Shown here: positions 29,301-37,888 of the stretch, one piece after another
Numbering within the stretch: position 1 is the first letter of the stretch
Layout: every line of letters begins with the position of its first letter
From: an uncultured Eubacteriales bacterium
Lineage (GTDB): Bacteria > Bacillota > Clostridia > Oscillospirales > Acutalibacteraceae
Length of the DNA stretch: 64,000 nucleotides
Assembly: GCA_934489895.1 (NCBI GenBank)
Contig: CAKSST010000004.1
Location: forward strand, 57,157 to 121,156
Direction of reading: 5' to 3'
Translations under genes and position numbers: made by a program
Notes under the pieces: generated by a model
What the model was told of the DNA's origin: nothing
What the model saw: the letters and a program-made list of their open reading frames with translations, nothing else
Databases searched by the model: none

Positions 29301-29417
29301 AGAAATACAACTTATGTTGCACGTTCTTTCGTAAGATACTATGACAAGGTAAACAGCGTATTTGTTATCATCTATGGTGATACCTTCTCAGCAAAACTTG
29401 CAGATATTGCACAATAA
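26379..29417 (+). CDS. secreted protein with three A modules and a distinct C-terminal region
   Basis: A 1012-residue exported protein. The signal peptide (residues ~1-33, ending TASA) is followed by three copies of module A at ~35-258, 267-499 and 514-747. Each opens with a GL/GI-x-x-x-A segment, continues with I-x-GGG, an LQF-type strand and a FD/ID-x-x-x-G-x-V strand, and closes on an F/YYG-F/Y strand. The middle copy is the most diverged. Residues ~748-1012 contain no module A. Residues ~750-870 read like a cohesin- or Ig-like beta domain (VASMTVEVTADAAI, LFDVVFTTGEG), and the end is VRYYDKVNSVFVIIYGD. No catalytic domain and no membrane anchor is seen. A GGGAGG site precedes the ATG. It is probably a binding or scaffolding partner of the neighbouring enzymes; this is inferred from shared modules only. 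Confidence 0.7.
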   Translation: MAKIQNRAKRVLAIAIALMMVFGACFTGMVTASAESLAAGLTAVATTSTSGYSETTSIADIEGGGITYTTAGMGAYKPYLHNVGTAAFPGGGVTLQFDGFVCTSAESLAGTRGYQAILIVLSSSPSDGEKCRLRSPNVSGFIIDAYNGNVDYVAGVNGAQSSHTVIQTVIENSNIIKYANITNVPFSINFAYDANGDITVSVAVTGNIETGVATGTLDAEKFASVVNAGSRKTYFSVSSVDCNKPDAKHPMSFNYYGFAESAALPAFAAGLTDVADTASDVKSGDMGGYAIDNSHWGTVDYIAGGGFRYAMFQHAGLGPAGYKINLGGYDGNWELLFSNYFASGATTDAGYGKFALNLSQTINEFRIVPKSVFIAFDTIEGKVYLAKANDDVATNGDNRADASKVTKLADIASGDAFKLENFRGKPFAVKWMQTGTSDSVEIAIVIDGQKYSSIVDKSLVRTGGTYTMSPSYAYVSMNNLYSSTAAAGQYRCFLNFYGYKAITPDYVEEARAEARQGIKVLASTTNNVYDGTDAFISNIEGGGIHYEAIGHYPFQLDKGMDCWPGKGFKLQFANYAETSTATTAVGYRQFVVFFNWGLANNSTYGPYWKGGNIGINIDAVEGQVELVKSDLATLANTQKYVQKVLIEDEMFLYDNFTGKVFSYEITPAAYGENDAMLTITVGDKSASCIIDWNEFIAVPEGFGTQTTFYPTAAFDERASKCNVSFSALLHDGTKAAVDFFGYTKYEGSVNVGSDNTAANAEAYVPVSVTTDGVASMTVEVTADAAITAINAADGVSVTPVIDGNKAVVNITADAVIAGADVKLFDVVFTTGEGTIYTVDADVKDAANAAGDSVYLFGTKGAAAVTAVVPNASEIKYQATEGSYKLGTLGFGTSTTNMAALATDDFVAVEFGTVFFTAKMLGDQELKIGTTKVGGTATALTVSKALGNGETLPEQFIAILKDKASNESNTVSNGYRNTTYVARSFVRYYDKVNSVFVIIYGDTFSAKLADIAQ

Positions 29418-29423
29418 TTAAGC

Positions 29424-29457
29424 AAAAAAGCGGTGAGCTTCGGCTCACCGCTTTTTT
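29424..29457 (+). terminator. intrinsic terminator with TTCG tetraloop
   Basis: AAAAAAGCGGTGAGC-TTCG-GCTCACCGCTTTTTT, a perfect 15-bp stem. Strong on both strands. Confidence 0.93.
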
Positions 29458-29514
29458 TATTTACCGTCCTTGCCTAATGGGGGAACCAACGCAAAGTGTT
29501 GGCGGAGGGATAGT

Positions 29515-29710
29515 AAATGCAAAATTGAAAATGCAGAATCAATGTGTTTCGCATACGCCGATCGGATTGTAAAATGATGGACAGTTCGGTAGGCCTGTCC
29601 CTACAATTTTTCAATAAATCCATATGGGTACACCGTAGGGACCGGCGTCTCGACGGTCCGCATAATACAATCCGCGGCTTCGCCGCACCTTAATTTTGCA
29701 TTTTATTAAC
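29515..29710. repeat. non-coding intergenic element with TGCAAAATT-type inverted ends
   Basis: It begins AAATGCAAAATT and ends AATTTTGCATTTTA in inverted orientation. Inside are GTAGGCCTGTCCCTAC, GTAGGGACCGGCG and TCCGCGGCTTCGCCGCA pieces able to pair. No open frame is supported. It resembles short palindromic elements scattered between genes in Clostridia. Its ends match those of the element at 23262-23415. Confidence 0.45.
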
Positions 29711-29747
29711 ACTTTTTAATTATAAACCTGCTATAATTATCTTGCGT

Positions 29748-29776
29748 TTGACAAAGTGCGGCTGTAAAGATATAAT
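29748..29776 (+). promoter_or_regulatory. perfect consensus promoter of the foldase gene
   Basis: TTGACA (29748-29753), 17-base spacer, TATAAT (29771-29776), 30 bp before the ATG. Confidence 0.75.
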
Positions 29777-29805
29777 ATTTCTAAAAAGATTTTCGAGGTG
29801 TTTTT

Positions 29806-31380
29806 ATGGGTAAAGGCTCAAGAAACAGAGCGGCGTACAATGCTGAAAAAATTCAAAAGCGTGAGGCTCTTGCTAAAGCACAGAAAAAACAAAAAGTTGT
29901 CAAACGTGTAACATTAATTGTTGTTGCATTTGTTCTTGTTGGAGCTATTATTGGCGGCGTAATTGCTGTTATCAACAGCGTCAGAACCAAAAACCGTTCA
30001 GATTTCCACAACACCGTTGCAGTAAGCTCAGAAAATTACAAGGTTACCACCGCAATGATGAGCTACTTCTTTAATCTGCAATATATTACATTTCAGAACA
30101 CAAACTATAACAATTTAAGCAACATACAGCTTGATACCAACACTTCTTTAAAGGAACAGACCTGTGACGAGCAGTTTGCGCAGAAAGAGGGACAAACCTG
30201 GTATGATTATTTTTACAGCCTTGCTGAAAAACAGGTTACCGAAATGCTTTGTTTACTCGAAGCCGCAAAGGCTGAGGGTTATGAAATGAACGATACCGAT
30301 AAGGAAACTATAAAACAAGCCAAGCAGAAAATGCAAAATGCCGCCGAAGAATACAATATGGATATGCAGGAATATCTTGATTATGTTTACGGCGACGGTA
30401 TGACGCAAGAAGAGGTTTCAAAAGCAATGGAATATTATCAGCATTTCTCTTCATATTACAAAACCAAATATGCTAACTTGCAATACACCTCTGATGAGAT
30501 AACAAACTATTACAACAGCAACAAAAAGCTGTTCACAACGGTCGATTACCTTGCATACAGCTTCTCTGCAAACATTTCATCCTACGGCGATGATGAAACG
30601 GCGCGCAACGCCGCAATTTCAACATTGCGTAAAACGGCTGAAACCTTAACTTACGCCAAAACAGCTGACGAGTTTAAATCAAATCTTAAAGAATACCTTG
30701 ATAATGCATATAACAGCAACGCGGCCTACACAACTATTGACCCCGAAGAAGAACTTGAAAACAGCGTTTATACCGATGTTGCTTATATTGAAGATAATGA
30801 TGTGTGTGAATGGGCGTTTTCAGACAGTACAAAGGCTTTAGATGTAAAAACCTTTGAAGAAGAAACTGACGGCACATATTATATCAGCGTTGTAATGATG
30901 ACAAAAACAATGGAACGTGATGAAACTTTAACGCGTGATATCCGCCATATTCTTTTCACCACAGAAAACCACGGAACGGCCGAAGCTGCCAAAGCAAAGG
31001 CAAAGGAGCTGCTTGATACATTTAACACGGGCGATAAGTCAGAAAAAAGCTTTGCCGAGCTTGCAACCAAGTACACAGAAGACCCGGACTCATCAATTTC
31101 GGGCGGCCTTTATAAAGGGGTTTCTCAAGGCGAAATGGTTGAAAGCTTTAACGATTGGATGTTTGATAAATCACGAAAAGCAGGGGATACCGCCCTGGTT
31201 GAAAGCAACTACGGCTGCCACATAATGTATTATCCGGGTGTGGAAACTGCCGCCTGGCAGAATGCCGTAAACAGCGCGCTTGTTACCGATGCCTTTGACG
31301 CTGATATAGCAGAGCTTAAAGAAAGATACAATGTCAATGCAAAAAATCAGGATATAACAAAAACAGAGCTGGATTATTAA
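29806..31380 (+). CDS. membrane-anchored parvulin-type peptidyl-prolyl isomerase (PrsA/SurA-like foldase)
   Basis: A 524-residue protein. A basic N-terminus (~30 residues, many Lys) precedes one membrane helix at ~35-57, and the rest lies outside the membrane. Residues ~70-370 are a helical SurA_N-like chaperone part rich in Tyr, Gln and Asn. Residues ~380-490 are a rotamase domain: IRHILFTT, FAELATKYTEDPDSS, GGLYKGVSQGEMVESF and YGCHIMYY. Such proteins fold exported polypeptides after Sec translocation. It has no lipobox, unlike PrsA itself. Its position between the 1012-aa and 1986-aa secreted protein genes makes these plausible clients. It has its own promoter and terminator. Confidence 0.85.
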   Translation: MGKGSRNRAAYNAEKIQKREALAKAQKKQKVVKRVTLIVVAFVLVGAIIGGVIAVINSVRTKNRSDFHNTVAVSSENYKVTTAMMSYFFNLQYITFQNTNYNNLSNIQLDTNTSLKEQTCDEQFAQKEGQTWYDYFYSLAEKQVTEMLCLLEAAKAEGYEMNDTDKETIKQAKQKMQNAAEEYNMDMQEYLDYVYGDGMTQEEVSKAMEYYQHFSSYYKTKYANLQYTSDEITNYYNSNKKLFTTVDYLAYSFSANISSYGDDETARNAAISTLRKTAETLTYAKTADEFKSNLKEYLDNAYNSNAAYTTIDPEEELENSVYTDVAYIEDNDVCEWAFSDSTKALDVKTFEEETDGTYYISVVMMTKTMERDETLTRDIRHILFTTENHGTAEAAKAKAKELLDTFNTGDKSEKSFAELATKYTEDPDSSISGGLYKGVSQGEMVESFNDWMFDKSRKAGDTALVESNYGCHIMYYPGVETAAWQNAVNSALVTDAFDADIAELKERYNVNAKNQDITKTELDY

Positions 31381-31395
31381 ATAAAGAGGTGTCAA

Positions 31396-31429
31396 ACCGG
31401 CGTAGTGTTATTTAAAACACTATGCCGGT
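31396..31429 (+). terminator. intrinsic terminator after the foldase gene
   Basis: ACCGGCGTAGTGTT / AACACTATGCCGGT stem (one G-T pair), then AATTTTTTG. Its stem sequence is nearly the same as the hairpin at 41480-41507. Confidence 0.88.
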
Positions 31430-31812
31430 AATTTTTTGCCTTTTGGCAAGTTGTATTGCTCTCATTTTATCTCTTTCCGTCTTATTTATTAGCAAAAATC
31501 CACCTCCTCATCACAGGGAGGCTTTGTATTTACATTTTGCAAATTTATAAAGCATTAATTCGGTTATGAGCAGAAAAATTTTCCTGTTTATATATTCATT
31601 ACTTCCAATTTAAGTTAATATAATTTACAATTTTTTCATAAAATAATATTGAATAATTATAAAAATAAAATTGGCCAACCCACGAAACCCGCATATTTAG
31701 TGCGTTTACTAATTATTGCATACAAAATATAATGGTTTTTGTCGAAAAATAAGGAAAGTCAAAATCACTTTAGTTAAATTGCACAATAAGAATCAAAATT
31801 ATAAAATGATTG
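31430..31812. other. long AT-rich intergenic region
   Basis: Nearly 400 bases upstream of the promoter of the 1986-aa gene. It is very AT-rich with no supported coding frame, RNA gene or clear inverted repeat. It could hold regulator sites, but I see no recognisable operator. Confidence 0.4.
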
Positions 31813-31841
31813 TTGACAAATTATAATACATTTAATATAAT
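31813..31841 (+). promoter_or_regulatory. perfect consensus promoter of the 1986/619-aa operon
   Basis: TTGACA (31813-31818), 17-base spacer, TATAAT (31836-31841), leaving a leader of about 80 bases before the AAGGAGG site. The arrangement parallels that of the 1012-aa gene. Confidence 0.8.
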
Positions 31842-31926
31842 ACTACTGTGGATATTTGATAGATTATGGGGGATATCGCCTTTGTAATTTATCACTAATT
31901 GTCATAATTTTAAGGAGGTTGTTACA

Positions 31927-34900
31927 ATGACAATGAAATTTCAGTATTCAAAGCGCATAATTGCTGTTGCTGTCGCACTTATGTTGCTTTTGGGTACGCT
32001 TTTCACAGGTGCGGTTACCGCTTCGGCAGAGTCCTTAGCAGATGGGCTCACTGAGGTTGCCACCAGCGCAACCGACGGCGGTAATTATAGTGGCTTTAAT
32101 GGCTTCAGAACAATTACTGATCTTCCGGGTGGCGGTATAACCTATGTTAGCACAGGTGCCGGTGCTCGTTCACCCTATGTTCACAATGCACCTACTGCAT
32201 TACCCGGCCGAGGTGTAACATTGCAGTTTGACGGGTATTCATCTGAGCCTACTGCAGCAAATGCATCAACCAGCTACGGCTACAGATCAATTATGATTGT
32301 TCTCGGCACATGTCCTACCGGTACTAATGCCGATAGAGCAAATTATCGTCTCGCACAAGACAATGCCGGTATCGTTATTGATACTGCAAACGGTGCTGTA
32401 AAGTATGTTAAAGGTAACGATTCAACCTATATTGGACCTTTCACAACTGTTAAGTGGATTGTTCAGGACAGTGATGTTGTAAAATATGACAATATCGCTA
32501 ACAAACCTTTTACTGTTGAGTTCAAACCTGCTGATAACGGTGCAATAGAGGTTGTTATTACGGTTAACGGCACCTCTTCTGTTTCCGGTATTATCACAGC
32601 TGAAGAATATGCCTCAATCCCCAACGCTCCTACTGGTTTGATGACTTTCTCAATCTGCGCTGTTGAAGGTGGCCAAGATAGAAACATTCAGCCCATGAAA
32701 ATTAACTATTATGGCTATAAATTGTCCAAAAAAGAGGCTGTTGATTTAATAGCAGGTCTTACTAATATTGCTACATCTGCAACGAAGGTTGCTTTCACAA
32801 GAGACGGACAGAAGCCTACTTTGACCGACATCACAGGCGGCGGTGTTACCATTGCTTATCCCACGGGCACAAGCGGTGCACAGAACAACTCAACCCAGCC
32901 TTACGTACATAATGTATCTTACGGTCCTACCTTTACAACAAAGGTAACAATGCAGTTCGACAACTTTGTTGTTGACACAGCAAATGCAAAATCTAATTTG
33001 GCAGGTTATAAAGAGTTCCAGATCGTTCTCGGTTCTTCAATTACCAAGGACGACTATTACTATCGTTTTACAGGCGATATGCCCGCAATCCGTTTTGATA
33101 CCGCAAAAGGAAAATTACTGTTTGTTAAAGGTACAAGTAACGGCTGCGGCGGCGGTCAGATTATTCAGGAGCTTGCAAAAGACGATGCTCTTAAATATGA
33201 GAACCTCACAGGCAAAGACTTTACTGTAACCATTGAGCCTGTTACAACAAAACAGCTTAAGGTTACCGTAACCATTGAGGACATAAAAAATATTAGCGGC
33301 ATTATTACTGCAAGCAGCTGGAACAGAGAAGCTAAGCTTTCCTCGAGCAGCACAGGCGGCTTGGATAAGCTTCCCACCGCACAGACATATATTTCAATCG
33401 GCGGTACCACTTCTAATGTTTCAGATAACAATCAGCCTTTCTCGATTAATTATTACGGCTTCAAAACAGAAACCGTTAACCCTCCTGTTGATGATTCTGT
33501 AGACTATGTAAGCCACTTGGATGAGATCGCTACGACCTCAACAAACGGCTATTCACATTCTTCAGCAACAGGTTTCTATACAGATATTTTGGGCGGCGGT
33601 GTTAAGTATTCACCCACCAGTCTATCAGCATACAATCCTTACCTTCACAATGTAAACATTGGTGACCTTACAAATTCAAACTATACCTTACAGTTCAATG
33701 ACTATAAGAGTGCATGTACCGATGAAGCAGCTCGTGGCTACCGCGTATTTGCTATTGGTTTGTTCCGTTCAAATGTGGATGACAATTATCACAAGCTTAT
33801 CAAAAACGGATGCGTTGGCCTTAAGTTTGATACAGTAAACGGTAAGGTTGACCTTATTCAGGCAAACAGCTCTAATTCACAGGATACAATTTGCAATATC
33901 ATAACAAATGATGCTCTTAAATATGACAGCCTTTCAGGTAAGCCCTTTACTGTTGACTGGATTTCAGGCAATACTAATATTACCATTAAGGTAACAATTG
34001 ATAATGGTGATGAAGCTGAACCTACAGTTGCAAGCGGCATATTGCCCCTCGCAACCTATCTGGCCACAACCTATCCCTTAAATACAGGCAAAGGTTATTT
34101 TGCAGTTACCGGTATTGACAACGTAGGCAATAACGGCAACAGCTGGTCAATTGAATACTACGGTTTTGCTTCATTGGGCGCTAACCCCTCTGTTGAAGGC
34201 TTGACCGATGGTCTTACCGACGTTGCTACAGTTGCAAAGAATATGTTGGAAAGAAAAGACCTTATCACCCAGAACGACCTTTTAGGCGGCGGTGTAGCAC
34301 TTAAGTGGGATAAGTATTCAGGATATGCACCCTATCTTTACAATGTAAATATGGGCGGCTTCCCCGGCAACGGTATCAAATTACAGTTTGCCGATTATGA
34401 AATCGACGCTTCAACCGACACAACCGCTGACGGATACGGCCAGATTGCAATTGTTCTTGCAAACACAACCGCAAATGACGGTACAAAGCCAAAGTCAAAG
34501 AGACCTATCCTGATGATAGATACCAATAACGGTACATTGTCATTTGTTCATATGACTGATGACGGTTGCGGTGCATTGTCAAACCCCGTTATTGACCAGA
34601 CAATCATTACAAATGATATTCTTAAATATGCAAACTTTAAGAATAAACCTTTCAGCGTTAAGATTCAAAAGGCAGCAGATGATAACTATACTGTAACCAT
34701 TGATGTTAACGGCACAGAGGTTTCAGGCACAATGGATCGTGCTAAGTTTTATTCAAGTGACAATAGTACACTTGCTCCTAACGCACTTACCACCTATGTC
34801 GGTATCGGCGGCTTTACAAACGGTGCTACAAACAAGTTCTCACTCGAATTCTACGGTTATGAGGCTGTGCAATTTGTTGCACCTGTTATCGATGTTTCAC

Positions 34901-37887
34901 AGCTTACTGAAACAACCTCAATTGCTACCGACAGCTTTGGTGCAACAAGTTACAAACAGCTTGAAAATATTGTAGGCGGCGGTACAAGGATTACATATCT
35001 TAACAGCTATTCGGGCTATGGTCCCTATGCTTACAATGTAAACATGGGTAAATTCCCCGGTGATCACGGCTTTAAGCTGCAGTTCTCAAACTACATCAAC
35101 GCTGCACAGAAAAACAATATAAATGCTAATTACTTTGGTCAGATTGTAATTGTTCTTACCAGTACAACCGGTAATGACAACTACAAAATTAAAAAGGATG
35201 TTCCTTTCCTGCAGATTGATACAGTTAACGGCAAGCTCCTGCTTCGCCACTGTAATGATGTAAGCTTTGGCAATGTGTCAGGCTTCACTACCGATCAGGA
35301 AATTTTAACATCTGACCTGCTTAAAGCAGCAAACTTTGAGCGCAAGGCGTTCAGCCTTACATTTAAAAACAGCACCACCTCTGAGGGCAATGTTGATATT
35401 ACCGTAGAGGTTGGCGGCGACGGTAACACAGTTGCAGGTGAAACCGTAACAGGCGTATTGAATATGGAAATATTCAATGCAATTACCTATCACCCAACAA
35501 TAGCAACCTTTGTTTCTGTATGCGGCCTTGACAATAGTACGAATATTCTAAATCCTTTCAGTTTAGAGTTTTATGGCTATCAGAACTTTGGCGTAAAGCG
35601 TAAGGATGTTCTTGTTAAGGCAACTGATGTTTCAGAGGTTAACGCTGCTATTGCAGCCCTCCCCGAAACAGCAACTGAATCTGCTGCTGAAGCTATCCTT
35701 GTTGCCAAAGCTAAGTATGACTCACTTGATGCTACAGCACAGGCACAGGTGGCAGGCGCCGATAAGCTTGCAACCCTTATTGCAGACCTTAACACATTGC
35801 GCAACGCTTCCAAAATTAAACCAACCTCTACATATCTTGCGAGAGAAGCAGACGCTTCATTAGGATATCCGGAGTTTGGCAACCCCTATGCGCGCACACT
35901 TTTCTCCAAAGCAACAGAAAACGGTTTTAAGGTTGAGTGGCGCGGAGCTTCCTATTCAGTTCCCGGATATGAATCTCTTATGTCACAGTCAATTTACGGC
36001 GCATACTCGCTTGACGGTATGAGAGTATTCATTGACGATTACACATTTGATGCAACTAAGGGCTCAGATTTCTGGGTACAGTTCACAAGCGGTGACTATT
36101 GTGAATACTGGAACCCCACAGGTGACACAGCCGACAGAATGATTGCTGTACGTCTCGGTCTCCAGAAGGGCAGGCTTGAAATTAACGGCGTTGGCTCTGT
36201 TAACACCTGGATTGCAGGTGACACGAACCTCTTACTCCGTGACAATCTCAAGGATAAAGACTTTATAATTGAATGGAAAAAGCAGGCAAACGGCGATTAC
36301 AACTGCTACATCACAATTGACGATCAGGTTGTTGCATTCACCTTGACTGCTGCTGAGCTTGCAAGCATGCCCAATTTCAATCCTGAAGAAGTTCGCGTAA
36401 TTATCGGTAATGCTGATAACAAAGCAATCTTCAGCATGGAAGTTACAGGTATCTACTCAAAAATTGATGCCGCAGCACAGAGAGTAATTGACCTTATTGA
36501 CAATTTACCTGCAAATGTTGCAAACGCATCTCAAGTTTCTGCTGTTGAAAGCGTTGTGGCGGCTTATAATGCACTTACTGTTTCACAGAAAGAGCAGATT
36601 TATAATGTTGACACTCTTACCGCTGCACGTGCAGCCTTACGTAAGTATGAAGGCGTAGACGAAAAGGGCAGAGATAAAGACGGTTACTATGTACCCAGTG
36701 CTTTGCTTGACGTTTACGGCGATACAGCTAAAGACTCTGCTTACACACGCGTAACCGATTCGCCTCTCGGCGGTCTGCTTTATGAGTGGAACGGCGAAGG
36801 CTACGGTAAGAAAAACTGCTTCAACGACTATTACGTAATTGACGGCATTTCAGTACGCTATGACAACTGGAAATACGTAAACGATAGCGCACTGATCGTT
36901 GGTTTTGAAAACTCTTCACAGGAGTGTAAGATATTTGACCGTCAGGCGTTTGATACACGTAACGGTATCTGGCTCACAATCGGCAGAAATAACACCATTT
37001 ACTCAACCTATGCAAATAAGGACGTAAAAGGAGTATTCCCGCTGTTTGAGCCCAACGAATTGCTCAGCGCTACCAACCTGATGAACAAAGAGTTCTTTAT
37101 TTCCTGGAAGGTATTGTATGATGATACAGGCGCTGCAACACTTGAAATGACCTTCACTGTTGACGGCAAAGACTTCACATATCACTATGATAGTAAATTT
37201 ATGAAGGCCCTTGACCTTATGGACCTTGAGGATATTCAGGTTGTTACACACTGTATTGCGGGTAATAGCCACGACGGTTCATACAAGCCTCGTACAATGA
37301 TATTGACCGCTGCATCAATTGACATAACAGGTCTGAAATATGAAGAATTCTCTTCTGCTCAGAAGAATGCTATCCAGGAGATTATCGACGCTATCAATAC
37401 ACTGCCTGCAAAAGCTACTGCTGATCTTGCAGAAGACATCAACGACATCTGGAAGATGTACTACCAGCTTTCCTATAAAGAGATGCGCCTTGCAGTTACC
37501 AACCACTCAAAGCTCATAAATTTGTACAACGAACTTTTTGATATGCAACTTGCAGATGGTACAATGTACTTGGTTGAAAAGGACGGGGAATACGATGGTG
37601 AAGACGACGAAGGCAATTACGGAGGCGACGGGTATGTCGGTGACTATGATGAAGACTACAATTACGATACGGATTATGTAGAAGATGATGAGGATGAGAA
37701 CGAGAATCCGGAAACCTCTAAAGAAAAGAATGACACTACAACAAAGAAACCCACAAAGGTTCCTAAGAAGACTGATAGCTCATTCCCATGGATAATCCTT
37801 GTAATAGGCGCCATAATTTTGCTTGCAATTATTGCAATCGTTGTAATACTTCTTGTAAGAAGAAATAAGGGAAAGGAGGGCAAATAA
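31927..37887 (+). CDS. giant membrane-anchored surface protein with modules A x5, B and C
   Basis: A 1986-residue protein. The signal peptide (~1-34) closely resembles that of the 1012-aa protein. Five A modules follow at about 36-265, 275-513, 527-747, 756-979 and 992-1219. Then come a helical linker, module B (~1298-1514), a second helical linker and module C (~1576-1810). After a further helical segment there is a very acidic Asp/Glu/Tyr/Gly linker (~1883-1930), a Lys/Thr stretch, one membrane helix (~1953-1978) and a short basic tail. There is no LPxTG sorting motif. It has no catalytic domain: the GH13-like domain that follows module C in its two relatives is encoded by the next gene, one base downstream. 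Probably a surface binding subunit working with that enzyme. Confidence 0.78.
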   Translation: MTMKFQYSKRIIAVAVALMLLLGTLFTGAVTASAESLADGLTEVATSATDGGNYSGFNGFRTITDLPGGGITYVSTGAGARSPYVHNAPTALPGRGVTLQFDGYSSEPTAANASTSYGYRSIMIVLGTCPTGTNADRANYRLAQDNAGIVIDTANGAVKYVKGNDSTYIGPFTTVKWIVQDSDVVKYDNIANKPFTVEFKPADNGAIEVVITVNGTSSVSGIITAEEYASIPNAPTGLMTFSICAVEGGQDRNIQPMKINYYGYKLSKKEAVDLIAGLTNIATSATKVAFTRDGQKPTLTDITGGGVTIAYPTGTSGAQNNSTQPYVHNVSYGPTFTTKVTMQFDNFVVDTANAKSNLAGYKEFQIVLGSSITKDDYYYRFTGDMPAIRFDTAKGKLLFVKGTSNGCGGGQIIQELAKDDALKYENLTGKDFTVTIEPVTTKQLKVTVTIEDIKNISGIITASSWNREAKLSSSSTGGLDKLPTAQTYISIGGTTSNVSDNNQPFSINYYGFKTETVNPPVDDSVDYVSHLDEIATTSTNGYSHSSATGFYTDILGGGVKYSPTSLSAYNPYLHNVNIGDLTNSNYTLQFNDYKSACTDEAARGYRVFAIGLFRSNVDDNYHKLIKNGCVGLKFDTVNGKVDLIQANSSNSQDTICNIITNDALKYDSLSGKPFTVDWISGNTNITIKVTIDNGDEAEPTVASGILPLATYLATTYPLNTGKGYFAVTGIDNVGNNGNSWSIEYYGFASLGANPSVEGLTDGLTDVATVAKNMLERKDLITQNDLLGGGVALKWDKYSGYAPYLYNVNMGGFPGNGIKLQFADYEIDASTDTTADGYGQIAIVLANTTANDGTKPKSKRPILMIDTNNGTLSFVHMTDDGCGALSNPVIDQTIITNDILKYANFKNKPFSVKIQKAADDNYTVTIDVNGTEVSGTMDRAKFYSSDNSTLAPNALTTYVGIGGFTNGATNKFSLEFYGYEAVQFVAPVIDVSQLTETTSIATDSFGATSYKQLENIVGGGTRITYLNSYSGYGPYAYNVNMGKFPGDHGFKLQFSNYINAAQKNNINANYFGQIVIVLTSTTGNDNYKIKKDVPFLQIDTVNGKLLLRHCNDVSFGNVSGFTTDQEILTSDLLKAANFERKAFSLTFKNSTTSEGNVDITVEVGGDGNTVAGETVTGVLNMEIFNAITYHPTIATFVSVCGLDNSTNILNPFSLEFYGYQNFGVKRKDVLVKATDVSEVNAAIAALPETATESAAEAILVAKAKYDSLDATAQAQVAGADKLATLIADLNTLRNASKIKPTSTYLAREADASLGYPEFGNPYARTLFSKATENGFKVEWRGASYSVPGYESLMSQSIYGAYSLDGMRVFIDDYTFDATKGSDFWVQFTSGDYCEYWNPTGDTADRMIAVRLGLQKGRLEINGVGSVNTWIAGDTNLLLRDNLKDKDFIIEWKKQANGDYNCYITIDDQVVAFTLTAAELASMPNFNPEEVRVIIGNADNKAIFSMEVTGIYSKIDAAAQRVIDLIDNLPANVANASQVSAVESVVAAYNALTVSQKEQIYNVDTLTAARAALRKYEGVDEKGRDKDGYYVPSALLDVYGDTAKDSAYTRVTDSPLGGLLYEWNGEGYGKKNCFNDYYVIDGISVRYDNWKYVNDSALIVGFENSSQECKIFDRQAFDTRNGIWLTIGRNNTIYSTYANKDVKGVFPLFEPNELLSATNLMNKEFFISWKVLYDDTGAATLEMTFTVDGKDFTYHYDSKFMKALDLMDLEDIQVVTHCIAGNSHDGSYKPRTMILTAASIDITGLKYEEFSSAQKNAIQEIIDAINTLPAKATADLAEDINDIWKMYYQLSYKEMRLAVTNHSKLINLYNELFDMQLADGTMYLVEKDGEYDGEDDEGNYGGDGYVGDYDEDYNYDTDYVEDDEDENENPETSKEKNDTTTKKPTKVPKKTDSSFPWIILVIGAIILLAIIAIVVILLVRRNKGKEGK

Positions 37888-37888
37888 G

